Source: a bacterium (GTDB lineage: Bacteria > Bacillota > Bacilli > Lactobacillales > Streptococcaceae). Taken from it: DNA of 64,000 nucleotides. The notes beneath the pieces were generated by a model, which had not been told where the DNA came from, did no database searches, and saw only the letters and a program-made list of their open reading frames with translations. The stretch's first letter is position 1; every line of letters starts with the position of its first letter. This document shows positions 40,840 to 50,555 of the stretch, piece by piece. The stretch covers positions 186,001 to 250,000 of the forward strand of contig CAJNCI010000001.1 in NCBI GenBank assembly GCA_905221215.1. The letters run 5' to 3'. Made by a program: the position numbers and the translations under genes.

Positions 40840-42025
40840 CTGGAAGGATAATCTGCGCATTGCCTGGTTTGGTAGTTTTCTGACAGGAGCTAGTATTTCT
40901 TTGGTTGTGCCTTTTATGCCCATCTTTGTGGAAAATCTAGGTGTAGGGAGCGATCAAGTCGCTTTTTATGCAGGCTTAGCCATTTCTGTCTCTGCTATTT
41001 CCGCGGCGCTCTTTTCTCCTATCTGGGGCATTCTGGCTGACAAATACGGCCGAAAACCTATGATGATTCGAGCAGGTCTTGCCATGACTATCACAATGGG
41101 AGGCTTGGCCTTTGTCCCAAATATCTATTGGTTAATCTTTCTTCGCTTACTGAATGGTGTATTTGCAGGATTTGTTCCCAATGCAACGGCCTTGATAGCC
41201 AGTCAGGTTCCCAAGGAGAAATCAGGCTCTGCTTTAGGTACTTTGTCTACAGGTGTAGTTGCAGGTACTCTAACTGGTCCTTTTATTGGTGGCTTTATCG
41301 CAGAATTATTTGGCATTCGTACGGTTTTCTTACTGGTTGGTAGTTTTCTATTTTTAGCTGCTGTTTTGACTATTTGCTTTATCAAGGAAGATTTTCAACC
41401 AGTAGCCAAGGAAAAGGCCATTCCAACAAAGGAATTGTTTACCTCAGTTAAATATCCCTATCTATTGGTTAATCTCTTTTTAACCAGTTTTGTCATCCAA
41501 TTTTCAGCCCAATCTATCGGCCCTATTTTGGCTCTTTATGTGCGTGACTTAGGGCAGACAGAGAATCTTCTTTTTGTCTCTGGTTTGATTGTATCCAGCA
41601 TGGGCTTTTCCAGCATGATGAGTGCAGGAGTCATGGGCAAGCTAGGTGACAAGGTGGGCAATCATCGTCTCTTGGTTGTCGCCCAGTTTTATTCAGTTAT
41701 CATCTATCTTCTCTGTGCCAATGCCTCTAGCCCCCTTCAACTAGGACTCTATCGTTTCCTCTTTGGGTTGGGAACTGGTGCGCTGATTCCTGGGGTTAAT
41801 GCCCTTCTCAGCAAGATGACTCCCAAAGCCGGTATTTCGAGGGTCTTTGCCTTCAATCAGGTATTCTTTTATCTGGGAGGTGTCGTTGGTCCCATGGCAG
41901 GCTCTGCAGTAGCAGGTCAATTTGGCTACCATGCAGTCTTTTATGCGACAAGCCTTTGTGTTGCCTTTAGTTGTCTCTTTAACCTGCTTCAATTTCGAAC
42001 ATTATTAAAAGTAAAGGAAATCTAG
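40826..42025 (+). CDS. pmrA: Multidrug efflux MFS transporter PmrA
   Basis: 399-aa drug:proton antiporter of the major facilitator superfamily, known in pneumococcus for fluoroquinolone efflux. Twelve hydrophobic segments; motif [14 protein letters not shown] between helices 2 and 3. ATG 40826 has GGGAGGTG upstream; the ORF's upstream ATG at 40766 lies within coaE. Drug specificity is inferred from family. Confidence 0.93.
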
Positions 42026-42174
42026 TGCGAGTAAAAATTAATCTCAAATGCTCCTCTTGTGGCAGTATCAATTACCTAACCAGTAAAAATTCAAAAACCC
42101 ATCCAGACAAGATTGAGGTTTTAAAGTATTGTCCCAAGGAAAGAAAAGTAACCCTACATCTTGAATCTAAGTAG
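42025..42174 (+). CDS. rpmG: 50S ribosomal protein L33
   Basis: 49-aa ribosomal protein: GTG start overlapping the pmrA stop (TAGTG), sequence [20 protein letters not shown] and ending LHLESK. Cys9 and Cys12 are kept (CSSC), but the second pair is reduced to Cys36 only (CPKE), so the zinc ribbon is incomplete. No good ribosome site, so translation is probably coupled to pmrA. Its 3' end contains the secG -35. Confidence 0.93.
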
Positions 42175-42189
42175 ATTTTATGGTAAAAT
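42161..42189 (+). promoter_or_regulatory. secG promoter
   Basis: TTGAAT (42161-42166) inside the end of rpmG, 17-bp spacer, TAAAAT (42184-42189) preceded by TGG. Confidence 0.75.
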
Positions 42190-42213
42190 AATAAGGATTT
42201 TAAGGAGTTTGAT

Positions 42214-42447
42214 ATGTATAACCTATTATTAACCATTTTATTAGTATTATCTGTTGTGATTGTGATTGCGATTTTCATGCAACCAACTAAAAACCAATCC
42301 AGCAATGTATTTGATGCCAGCTCAGGTGATTTGTTTGAACGCAGTAAAGCACGCGGTTTTGAAGCTGTAATGCAGCGTTTGACAGGGATTTTAGTCTTTT
42401 TCTGGCTAGCCATTGCCTTAGCATTGACGGTATTATCAAGTAGATAA
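42214..42447 (+). CDS. secG: Preprotein translocase subunit SecG
   Basis: 77-aa auxiliary subunit of the SecYEG channel. Two transmembrane segments (about 2-21 and 55-75) around a hydrophilic loop with SSGDLFERSKARGFEAVMQR, typical of Gram-positive SecG. AAGGAG precedes the ATG. A terminator separates it from rnr. Confidence 0.95.
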   Translation: MYNLLLTILLVLSVVIVIAIFMQPTKNQSSNVFDASSGDLFERSKARGFEAVMQRLTGILVFFWLAIALALTVLSSR

Positions 42448-42456
42448 GAAAATAAT

Positions 42457-42484
42457 GGGCAAGACTAGGTCTTTGCCTCTTTTT
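42457..42484 (+). terminator. secG terminator
   Basis: GGCAAGAC-TAG-GTCTTTGCC (one bulged T) followed by a T-rich run. Confidence 0.85.
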
Positions 42485-42548
42485 ATTTTTAAAGGATGTT
42501 TAAGAAGGTTGTGCAGTAAAAGAACATTAAAAAATCTAGAAAGAAAAT

Positions 42549-44903
42549 ATGAAAGATAGAATAAAAGAATATTTACAAGACAAGGGAAAGGTGACTGTCA
42601 ATGACTTGGCTCAGGCTTTGGGAAAAGACGGGTCCAAAGATTTTCGTGAGTTGATTAAAACCTTGTCTCTAATGGAAAGAAAGCACCAGATTCGCTTTGA
42701 GGAAGATGGTAGTCTGACCTTGGAAGTCAAGAAAAAACATGAGATTACTCTCAAGGGGATTTTTCATGCTCATAAAAATGGCTTTGGTTTTGTCAGTCTG
42801 GAAGGAGAAGAGGACGACCTTTTTGTAGGAAAGAACGATGTTAACTACGCTATTGATGGTGATACCGTTGAGGTCGTGATTAAGAAAGTCGCTGACCGCA
42901 ATAAGGGAACAGCAGCGGAAGCAAAAATTATTGATATCCTAGAGCACAGTTTGACAACTGTTGTCGGTCAAATCGTTCTGGATCAGGAAAAACCTAAGTA
43001 TGCAGGCTACATCCGTTCGAAAAATCAGAAAATCAGCCAACCGATCTATGTTAAGAAACCTGCCCTTAAACTAGAAGGAACAGAAGTTCTCAAGGTCTTT
43101 ATCGATAAATACCCAAGCAAGAAACATGATTTCTTTGTTGCTAGTGTCCTTGATGTGGTGGGGCATTCAACGGATGTTGGAATTGATGTCCTTGAGGTTT
43201 TGGAGTCTATGGACATTGTATCCGAGTTTCCAGAAGCTGTTGTCAAGGAAGCAGAAAGTGTGCCTGATGCTCCGTCTCAAAAGGATATGGAAGGTCGTCT
43301 GGATCTAAGAGATGAGATTACCTTTACCATTGATGGTGCTGACGCCAAGGACTTGGACGATGCGGTGCATATCAAGGCATTGAAAAATGGCAATCTGGAA
43401 CTCGGAGTTCACATCGCAGACGTTTCCTACTATGTGACTGAGGGTTCTGCCCTTGACAAGGAAGCCCTTAACCGCGCGACTTCTGTTTATGTGACAGACC
43501 GTGTGGTCCCAATGCTTCCAGAACGACTGTCAAATGGCATCTGCTCCCTTAATCCTCAAGTTGACCGCCTGACCCAGTCTGCTATTATGGAGATTGATAA
43601 ATATGGTCGTGTGGTCAACTACACCATTACCCAAACGGTTATCAAGACAAGCTTCCGTATGACCTATAGCGCTGTCAATGATATCCTAGCAGGTGACGAG
43701 GAGAAGAGGCAAGAATATAAGAAAATTGTTCCAAGTATCGAACTTATGGCCAAGCTCCATGAAATTTTAGAAAACATGCGTGTGAAACGTGGAGCCCTCA
43801 ATTTCGATACCAATGAAGCCAAGATTTTAGTGGATAAACAAGGTAAGCCTGTTGATATCGTTCTTCGTCAGCGTGGTGTTGCCGAGCGCATGATTGAGTC
43901 CTTTATGCTGATGGCCAATGAAACAGTTGCTGAGCATTTTAGTAAGCTGGATTTGCCTTTTATTTATCGAATCCACGAGGAGCCCAAGGCTGAAAAGGTT
44001 CAGAAGTTTATTGATTATGCTTCGAGCTTTGGCTTGCGCATTTATGGAACTGCTAGTGAGATTAGCCAGGAGGCCCTCCAGGACATCATGCGTACTGTTG
44101 AGGGAGAACCTTATGCGGATGTATTGTCTATGATGCTTCTCCGTTCCATGCAGCAGGCTCGCTATTCGGAGCACAATCACGGCCACTATGGACTAGCTGC
44201 TGACTATTATACTCACTTTACCAGTCCGATTCGTCGTTATCCAGACCTTCTGGTTCACCGTATGATTAGGGACTATGGTCGTTCTAAGGAAATAGCCGAG
44301 CATTTTGAACAAGTGATTCCAGAGATTGCAACCCAGTCTTCCAATCGTGAGCGTCGTGCCATTGAGGCTGAGCGTGAAGTCGAATCCATGAAAAAGGCTG
44401 AGTACATGGAAGAATACGTGGGTGAAGAGTATGATGCGGTTGTATCAAGCATTGTCAAATTTGGTCTCTTTGTTGAATTGTCAAACACGGTTGAAGGTTT
44501 GATTCACATCACTAATTTACCCGAATTTTATCATTTCAACGAGCGTGATTTGACTCTTCGTGGGGAGAAATCAGGAACAACCTTCCGTGTAGGTCAGCAG
44601 ATTCGCATTCGCGTTGAAAGAGCTGACAAGATGACAGGTGAAATTGACTTCTCTTACATTCCAAGTGAATTTGATGTGATTGAAAAAGGCTTGAAAGAGT
44701 CTAGTCGAAATGACAGAGGGCGTGGTTCAAGTCGTCGTTCAGATAAGAAGGAAGACAAGAGAAAATCAGGACGCTCAAATGATAAGCGCAAGCATTCACA
44801 AAAAGACAAGAAGAAAAAGGGTAAGAAGCCTTTTTACAAGGAAGTAGCTAAGAAAGGAGCCAAGCATGGCAAAGGGCGAGGGAAAGGTCGTCGCACAAAA
44901 TAA
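42549..44903 (+). CDS. rnr: Ribonuclease R
   Basis: 784-aa processive 3'-5' exoribonuclease degrading structured RNA; works with tmRNA/SmpB. N-terminal winged helix (about 1-65), cold-shock domains (about 70-220), RNB catalytic domain with [13 protein letters not shown] (about 261-273), S1 domain (about 625-710) and a Lys/Arg-rich tail. The secG-rnr-smpB order is common in Firmicutes. Ribosome site weak. Its end overlaps smpB by 38 nt. Confidence 0.98.
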
Positions 44904-45333
44904 AAAGGCGCGCCACGACTATACAATCGTAGATACGCTAGAGGCAGGAATGGTCCTGACTGGGACTGAAATCAAGAGTGTGCGAGCTGCTCGAATCAAT
45001 CTCAAGGATGGCTTTGCCCAAGTAAAAAATGGGGAGGTTTGGTTGAGCAATGTTCATATCGCGCCTTACGAGGAGGGCAATATCTGGAACCAGGAACCTG
45101 AACGCCGTCGTAAACTCCTGCTTCATAAGAAGCAAATACAAAAGTTGGAACAAGAGACCAAAGGGACAGGAATGACCCTTGTTCCCCTTAAGGTCTATAT
45201 CAAAGATGGCTATGCCAAGCTCCTTTTAGGCCTAGCTAAAGGGAAGCATGACTACGACAAACGGGAGTCTATCAAGCGTCGTGAACAAAACCGCGACATC
45301 GCGCGTGTCATGAAAGCTGTCAACCAACGATAA
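44866..45333 (+). CDS. smpB: SsrA-binding protein SmpB
   Basis: 155-aa partner of tmRNA in trans-translation. OB-fold core with [22 protein letters not shown]; basic C-terminal tail ([18 protein letters not shown]). AAAGGAG precedes the ATG inside rnr. Confidence 0.98.
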
Positions 45334-45347
45334 AAAGAGGAATGAAG

Positions 45348-46208
45348 ATGGAAAAACTAGTTGCCTATAAACGCATGCCACTGTGGACTAAAGAGACCAT
45401 GCCAGAGGCGGTTCAGCAAAAGCACAATACCAAGGTCGGTACTTGGGGTAAGATTACTGTTGTAAAAGGAACTCTCAAATTTATTGAATTGACAGAGGAT
45501 GGTGAGATTCTAGCTGAACACCTCTTTGAAGCAGGTGCAGACAATCCCATGGCGCAACCTCAAACCTGGCACCGAGTGGAGGCTGCCACAGACGATGTGG
45601 AATGGTACTTGGAATTTTATTGTAAACCTGAGGATTATTTCCCTAAAAAATACAATACCAATCCTGTTCATTCGGAAGTCTTAGAAGCTATGCAAATAGT
45701 GAAACCGGGTAAAGCCTTGGATTTGGGTTGTGGTCAGGGGCGCAATTCTCTTTTTCTAGCCCAGCAAGGTTTTGATGTGACAGCTGTAGATCAAAATGAA
45801 CTATCCCTTGAAATCTTGCAAAGCATTGTGGAGCAGGAAGATCTGGACATGCCTGTTGGTCTTTACGATATCAATTCAGCCAGCATTGGACAAGACTATG
45901 ATTTTATCGTATCTACAGTTGTTTTGATGTTTTTGCAAGCAGACCGCATTCCTGCAATTATCAAAAATATGCAGGAGCACACCACGGTAGGTGGCTACAA
46001 TCTTATCGTCTGTGCCATGGACACGGAGGATTATCCTTGCTCGGTTAACTTCCCATTCACATTTAAAGAAGAGGAACTGGCAGACTACTACAAGGACTGG
46101 GAATTGGTCAAGTACAATGAAAATCCAGGCTATTTGCACCGTCGCGATGAGAATGGCAATCGTATTCAACTACGCTTTGCGACCATGCTAGCTAAGAAAA
46201 TCAAATAA
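45348..46208 (+). CDS. tehB: TehB-type SAM-dependent methyltransferase with N-terminal DUF1971
   Basis: 286-aa tellurite-resistance-type methyltransferase. N-terminal cupin-like DUF1971 domain (about 1-90), then a Rossmann methyltransferase with SAM motif ALDLGCGQGRNSLF (about 122-135). ATG 45348 is preferred: AGAGG (45336-45340) is 7 nt away, whereas it is only 1 nt from ATG 45342. Natural role is uncertain. Terminator copy 1 of the repeat follows. Confidence 0.92.
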   Translation: MEKLVAYKRMPLWTKETMPEAVQQKHNTKVGTWGKITVVKGTLKFIELTEDGEILAEHLFEAGADNPMAQPQTWHRVEAATDDVEWYLEFYCKPEDYFPKKYNTNPVHSEVLEAMQIVKPGKALDLGCGQGRNSLFLAQQGFDVTAVDQNELSLEILQSIVEQEDLDMPVGLYDINSASIGQDYDFIVSTVVLMFLQADRIPAIIKNMQEHTTVGGYNLIVCAMDTEDYPCSVNFPFTFKEEELADYYKDWELVKYNENPGYLHRRDENGNRIQLRFATMLAKKIK

Positions 46209-46219
46209 ACACACATGAA

Positions 46220-46246
46220 GATTAGGAATTTTCCTGATCTTTTTTC
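46220..46246 (+). terminator. tehB terminator (repeat copy 1)
   Basis: GATTAGG-AATTTT-CCTGATC stem then six T. Confidence 0.85.
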
Positions 46247-46251
46247 TTTTT

Positions 46252-46259
46252 TACGAATA
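46252..46259 (+). promoter_or_regulatory. cin-box (SigX promoter), copy 1, upstream of hicA
   Basis: Exact TACGAATA after a T-rich tract, with the same upstream context as the coiA promoter, 67 nt before the hicA ATG. Function from this position is inferred. Confidence 0.75.
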
Positions 46260-46274
46260 GATAAGATAGAAGAA

Positions 46275-46303
46275 TTGACAAAAATACGCATTATGAGTAT
46301 AAT
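46275..46303 (+). promoter_or_regulatory. Consensus SigA promoter of hicAB with overlapping palindrome
   Basis: TTGACA (46275-46280), 17-bp spacer, TATAAT (46298-46303): a full consensus promoter. A palindrome ATACGCAT-T-ATGAGTAT (46284-46300, 7 of 8 positions symmetric) covers the spacer and start of the -10, a good candidate operator for HicB. Confidence 0.85.
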
Positions 46304-46326
46304 TTCAGATAGAAAGGTGACTATAA

Positions 46327-46515
46327 ATGCCAATCACAGGTAAGGAAATGGTAAAATTAGCTCTTGCAAATGGATGGATTGAAGTTCGTAAGAGAGGAAG
46401 TCATCATCATTTTAAGAAAGAAGGAGTTCCCTATCTTGTCACTATTCCAGTTCACGGTAATGAGGATTTAGGAAAAGGTTTAGAGAGAAAAATAGTAAAA
46501 GATTTGGGACTTTAG
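46327..46515 (+). CDS. hicA: HicA-type toxin (mRNA interferase)
   Basis: 62-aa toxin of the HicA family, a small dsRBD-fold RNase that cleaves mRNA when not bound by HicB. Starts MPITGKEMVKLALANGWIEV; the GSHHHF motif (24-29) contains the candidate catalytic His, and the family end TIPVHGNEDLGKGLERKIVKDLGL is intact, so the toxin looks functional. AAAGGTG lies 8 nt before the ATG. hicA comes before hicB, 27 nt apart. Confidence 0.93.
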   Translation: MPITGKEMVKLALANGWIEVRKRGSHHHFKKEGVPYLVTIPVHGNEDLGKGLERKIVKDLGL

Positions 46516-46542
46516 TTGATTTGGAAATTGTGGAGGTGTATT

Positions 46543-46920
46543 ATGCTAAAATCTTATCCTGCTATTTTTCATAGAGAAGGCACTGGATACTGGGTTGAAT
46601 TTCCTGAATTTGGAGGCGGGACAGAGGGAGCAACGATTGAACTTGCAATGAAAAATGCTCGGGAAATGCTTGAGAGTGTTTTAGCTTCTTATATTGATGA
46701 AGAACTGACTTTGCCTACTCCTAGTGACATTTCTAAGTTGAAAGCTCCTGATGGATTTGTGACTTTAATTCAGGTCAATCCCTTGCCTTTCGTAAAGAAT
46801 AATAAGGCGATTCGAAAAAATGTTACGGTTCCAGAGTGGCTAGTCAGACTTGCAGATCGTGAGAAAGTGAACTATTCTGAAGTGTTGACACAAGCTCTTG
46901 AAAGTCGCTTGCAACTCTAA
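46543..46920 (+). CDS. hicB: HicB-type antitoxin
   Basis: 125-aa antitoxin. N-terminal HicB fold (degenerate RNase H-like, about 1-65) with YPAIFHREGTGYWVEFPEFGG and a helix binding HicA. The C-terminal ribbon-helix-helix-like segment (about 84-125, VPEWLVRLADREKVNYSEVL) should bind DNA for autoregulation. ATG 46543 with GGAGG 6 nt upstream is chosen; upstream codons run into the intergenic gap after hicA. Confidence 0.93.
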   Translation: MLKSYPAIFHREGTGYWVEFPEFGGGTEGATIELAMKNAREMLESVLASYIDEELTLPTPSDISKLKAPDGFVTLIQVNPLPFVKNNKAIRKNVTVPEWLVRLADREKVNYSEVLTQALESRLQL

Positions 46921-46937
46921 TATTATAGAATGATTAA

Positions 46938-46967
46938 GATTAGGAATTTTCCTGATCTTTTTTTCTT
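46938..46967 (+). terminator. hicAB terminator (repeat copy 2)
   Basis: Same GATTAGG / CCTGATC stem followed by seven T. Confidence 0.85.
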
Positions 46968-46970
46968 TTT

Positions 46971-46978
46971 TACGAATA
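46971..46978 (+). promoter_or_regulatory. cin-box (SigX promoter) of coiA
   Basis: Exact TACGAATA, 21 nt before the coiA ATG, the same spacing as for comEA. coiA is a known late-competence gene. Confidence 0.93.
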
Positions 46979-46999
46979 ATATAGAAAAGGAGGGAAATC

Positions 47000-47953
47000 A
47001 TGTTTGTCGCGAGAGATGCTAGGGGAGAGTTGGTAAATGTGCTAGAGGATAAGCTCGAGAAGCAAGCATACACCTGCCCAGCTTGTGGAGGTCAACTCCG
47101 TTTGCGTCAAGGGCTAAGTGTACGGACCCATTTTGCCCATAAATCCCTAAAAGATTGTGATTATTCCTTTGAAAATGAAAGTCCAGAACATCTGGTTAAC
47201 AAGGAATTCCTCTACCACTGGTTAAAAAAAGAGGCAGAGGTTCAATTAGAATACCCCCTTCCAGAGCTTAAACAGATTGCAGATGTGTTTGTAAATGGCA
47301 ATCTAGCTCTAGAAGTTCAGTGTAGTCCCTTGCCTCAAAAAGTCCTTAAAGAGCGCAGTGAGGGCTATCGTAGTCAGGGTTACCAAGTACTGTGGTTGCT
47401 GGGTCAAAAACTGTGGCTCAAGGACCGCTTGACTCGTCTGCAACAAGGTTTTCTCTATTTCAGTCACAACATGGGCTTTTATGTTTGGGAATTAGACAAA
47501 GAAAAACAAGTTTTAAGACTCAAATACCTGATTCATCAAGACCTACGTGGTAAACTCCATTATCAGATTAAGGAATTTCCCTATGGTCAAGGCAGTTTAT
47601 TGGAAATATTACGTTTCCCCTATAAGAAACAAAAAATATCTCATTTTACAGTTTCTCAGGATAAGGACATCTGTCGTTATATCCGGCAACAACTCTATTA
47701 CCAAAATCCCTTTTGGATGAAAGAACAAGCCGAAGCCTATCAAAAGGGAAAAAATCTCCTAACTTATGGACTAAAAGAATGGTATCCACAAATTCGGCCA
47801 ATAGTGGGCAAATTTTTCCAGATTGAACAAGACTTGAGTAGCTATTATCAGCACTTTTACACCTATTACCAAGAAAATCCTCAAAATGATTGGCAAAAGC
47901 TCTATCCACCAGCCTTTTATCAGCAATATTTCTTGAAAAATATGGTAGAATAG
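47000..47953 (+). CDS. coiA: Competence protein CoiA
   Basis: 317-aa late-competence protein needed for recombination of incoming DNA. N-terminal zinc-like CPACGGQLRLRQG...THFAH (about 28-50) followed by a predicted PD-(D/E)xK-type nuclease core (ADVFVNGNLALEVQ, about 95-108, and the GYQVLWLLG helix). Strong GGAGGG before the ATG and cin-box upstream. Followed after 18 nt by pepF without a terminator, so pepF and the next gene are probably also induced in competence. Confidence 0.95.
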   Translation: MFVARDARGELVNVLEDKLEKQAYTCPACGGQLRLRQGLSVRTHFAHKSLKDCDYSFENESPEHLVNKEFLYHWLKKEAEVQLEYPLPELKQIADVFVNGNLALEVQCSPLPQKVLKERSEGYRSQGYQVLWLLGQKLWLKDRLTRLQQGFLYFSHNMGFYVWELDKEKQVLRLKYLIHQDLRGKLHYQIKEFPYGQGSLLEILRFPYKKQKISHFTVSQDKDICRYIRQQLYYQNPFWMKEQAEAYQKGKNLLTYGLKEWYPQIRPIVGKFFQIEQDLSSYYQHFYTYYQENPQNDWQKLYPPAFYQQYFLKNMVE

Positions 47954-47971
47954 AAAGGATGGAGGAATCTA

Positions 47972-49774
47972 ATGGTATTACAAAGACATGAAATAAATGA
48001 AAAAGATACATGGGATCTATCAACGATCTACCCAACTGACCAGGCTTGGGAAGAAGCCTTAAAAGATTTAACAGAAAAATTGGAGACAGTAGCCCAGTAT
48101 GAAGGCCATCTCCTGGATAGTGCGGATAGCCTACTCGAAATTACTGAATTTTCTCTTGAGATGGAACGCCAGATGGAGAAGCTTTACGTTTATGCTCATA
48201 TGAAAAATGACCAGGACACTCGTGAAGCCAAGTATCAAGAGTACTATGCCAAGGCAATGACTCTCTACAGCCAGTTAGACCAAGCCTTTTCATTCTATGA
48301 ACCTGAATTTATGGAGATTAGTGAAAAGCAGTATGCTGACTTTTTAGAGGCTCAACCAAAATTGCAGGTTTATCAACACTATTTTGACAAGCTCTTGCAA
48401 GGCAAGGATCACGTTCTTTCACAACGTGAAGAAGAATTATTGGCTGGAGCTGGAGAAATATTTGGTTCGGCAAGTGAAACCTTCGCTATCTTGGACAATG
48501 CGGATATTGTATTCCCTTATGTCCTAGACGATGATGGTAAGGAAGTTCAGCTCTCTCATGGGACTTACACACGTTTGATGGAGTCTAAAAACCGTGAGGT
48601 TCGTCGTGGTGCCTATCAAGCCCTCTATGCGACTTATGAACAATTCCAACATACCTATGCCAAAACCTTACAAACCAATGTTAAGGTTCAAAACTACCGT
48701 GCCAAAGTTCGTAACTACAAGAGTGCGCGTCATGCAGCTCTCGCAGCGAATTTTGTTCCAGAAAGTGTTTATGACAATTTGGTAGCAGCAGTTCGCAAGC
48801 ATTTGCCACTCTTGCATCGTTACCTTGAACTTCGTTCAAAGATTTTGGGGATTTCAGACCTCAAGATGTACGATGTCTACACACCGCTTTCATCTGTTGA
48901 ATACAGCTTTACCTACGAGGAAGCTTTGAAAAAGGCAGAAGATGCCTTGTCAGTCTTGGGTGAGGATTATTTGAGCCGTGTTAAACGTGCCTTCAACGAG
49001 CGTTGGATTGATGTTTATGAAAACCAAGGCAAGCGTTCAGGGGCCTATTCTGGTGGTTCTTACGATACCAATGCCTTTATGCTCCTTAACTGGCAGGACA
49101 ATCTGGACAATCTCTTCACCCTTGTCCATGAGACTGGTCACAGTATGCATTCAAGCTATACTCGAGAAACCCAGCCTTATGTTTACGGAGATTATTCTAT
49201 CTTTTTGGCTGAGATTGCATCAACTACCAATGAAAATATCTTGACGGAGAAATTATTGGAAGAAGTGGCAGACGACGAAACGCGCTTTGCTATCCTCAAT
49301 AACTTCCTAGACGGTTTCCGTGGAACAGTTTTCCGACAAACTCAATTTGCTGAGTTTGAACACGCCATTCACCAAGCGGATCAAAATGGTGAAGTTTTGA
49401 CAAGCGATTTCTTAAATAAACTCTACGCAGACTTGAACCAAGAGTATTATGGTTTGAGTAAGGAAGACAATCCTGAAATCCAATACGAATGGGCTCGCAT
49501 TCCACACTTCTACTATAACTACTATGTATATCAATATTCAACTGGATTTGCAGCAGCCTCAGCCTTGGCTGAAAAGATTGTCCATGGTAGTCAAGAAGAC
49601 CGTGACCGCTATATCGATTACCTCAAGGCAGGTAAATCTGACTATCCACTTAATGTCATGAGAAAAGCTGGTGTTGATATGGAGAAGGAAGACTATCTCA
49701 ACGATGCTTTTGCAGTCTTCGAACGTCGTTTGAATGAGTTTGAAGCCCTTGTTGAAAAATTGGGATTGGCATAA
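47972..49774 (+). CDS. pepF: Oligoendopeptidase F
   Basis: 600-aa cytoplasmic zinc metallopeptidase (M3 family) cleaving short peptides. HExxH motif is HETGH (about 389-393) followed by SMHS, with downstream Glu. GGAGG precedes the ATG. Co-transcribed with coiA; the O-methyltransferase starts 1 nt after its stop. Confidence 0.96.
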   Translation: MVLQRHEINEKDTWDLSTIYPTDQAWEEALKDLTEKLETVAQYEGHLLDSADSLLEITEFSLEMERQMEKLYVYAHMKNDQDTREAKYQEYYAKAMTLYSQLDQAFSFYEPEFMEISEKQYADFLEAQPKLQVYQHYFDKLLQGKDHVLSQREEELLAGAGEIFGSASETFAILDNADIVFPYVLDDDGKEVQLSHGTYTRLMESKNREVRRGAYQALYATYEQFQHTYAKTLQTNVKVQNYRAKVRNYKSARHAALAANFVPESVYDNLVAAVRKHLPLLHRYLELRSKILGISDLKMYDVYTPLSSVEYSFTYEEALKKAEDALSVLGEDYLSRVKRAFNERWIDVYENQGKRSGAYSGGSYDTNAFMLLNWQDNLDNLFTLVHETGHSMHSSYTRETQPYVYGDYSIFLAEIASTTNENILTEKLLEEVADDETRFAILNNFLDGFRGTVFRQTQFAEFEHAIHQADQNGEVLTSDFLNKLYADLNQEYYGLSKEDNPEIQYEWARIPHFYYNYYVYQYSTGFAAASALAEKIVHGSQEDRDRYIDYLKAGKSDYPLNVMRKAGVDMEKEDYLNDAFAVFERRLNEFEALVEKLGLA

Positions 49775-49775
49775 G

Positions 49776-50489
49776 ATGGTTGAATCATATAGCAAGAATG
49801 CCAACCATAACATGCGTCGTCCTGTCGTCAAGGAAGAAATTGTGGACTTGATGCGTCAGCGTCAAAAGCAAGTCACAGGATCTTTGAAAGAATTAGAAGA
49901 CTTTGCCCGCAAGGAAAATATTCCCATTATTCCCCATGAAACGGTAGCTTATTTCCGTTTTCTCATGGAAACCATACAACCTAAAAACATTCTGGAAATT
50001 GGGACGGCTATCGGTTTTTCAGCCCTCTTGATGGCGGAACATGCGCCAAAGGCCAAGATTACAACCATTGACCGCAATCCAGAGATGATTGGATTTGCCA
50101 AGGAAAATTTCGCCCAGTTTGACAGTCGCAAGCAAATCACTCTCCTAGAGGGAGATGCGGTAGATATCTTATCTACCCTGACAGAGTCCTACGATTTCGT
50201 CTTTATGGATTCAGCCAAGTCTAAATATATCGTCTTTCTGCCAGAAATCCTCAAACATTTGGACGTTGGAGGTGTGGTTGTCTTGGATGATATTTTCCAA
50301 GGTGGTGATGTTGCCAAGGATATTATGGAAGTCCGTCGTGGCCAGCGAACCATTTATCGAGGCCTTCAAAGACTATTTGATGCAACCTTAGACAATCCAG
50401 GGCTTACAGCAACACTAGTACCTCTGGGAGACGGCATTCTCATGCTTCGTAAAAATGTAGCAGATGTTCAATTGCCTGACAGCGAATGA
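49776..50489 (+). CDS. SAM-dependent O-methyltransferase (YrrM-like)
   Basis: 237-aa class I methyltransferase related to caffeoyl-CoA/catechol O-methyltransferases (YrrM type). SAM motif NILEIGTAIGFSALLMAE (about 68-85), metal-binding FMDSAKSKY and VLDDIFQGG. Substrate unknown. ATG 49776 follows the pepF stop after one base; the ORF could extend into pepF but homology begins here. Confidence 0.9.
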   Translation: MVESYSKNANHNMRRPVVKEEIVDLMRQRQKQVTGSLKELEDFARKENIPIIPHETVAYFRFLMETIQPKNILEIGTAIGFSALLMAEHAPKAKITTIDRNPEMIGFAKENFAQFDSRKQITLLEGDAVDILSTLTESYDFVFMDSAKSKYIVFLPEILKHLDVGGVVVLDDIFQGGDVAKDIMEVRRGQRTIYRGLQRLFDATLDNPGLTATLVPLGDGILMLRKNVADVQLPDSE

Positions 50490-50555
50490 TTTTCAGAAAA
50501 ATTTAAGAAAATATAGTAAAATAGATAGAGTAACACTTATCTCAAAGGAGTAAAC

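Larger units (their letters stand above)
46218..46259 (+). repeat. Direct repeat copy 1 (terminator + cin-box) upstream of hicA
   Basis: 42 nt from AAGATTAGG to TACGAATA, matching 46936-46978 with only one T inserted/deleted in the T-tract. Includes a terminator and a SigX box. See copy 2 before coiA. Confidence 0.95.
46936..46978 (+). repeat. Direct repeat copy 2 (terminator + cin-box) upstream of coiA
   Basis: 43 nt matching 46218-46259 apart from one extra T. Together with copy 1 it brackets the roughly 0.7-kb hicAB module. Confidence 0.95.

Noticed and set aside
46516..46542. Upstream nine codons of hicB
   Set aside because: Not preceded by a ribosome site; GGAGG lies directly before ATG 46543.
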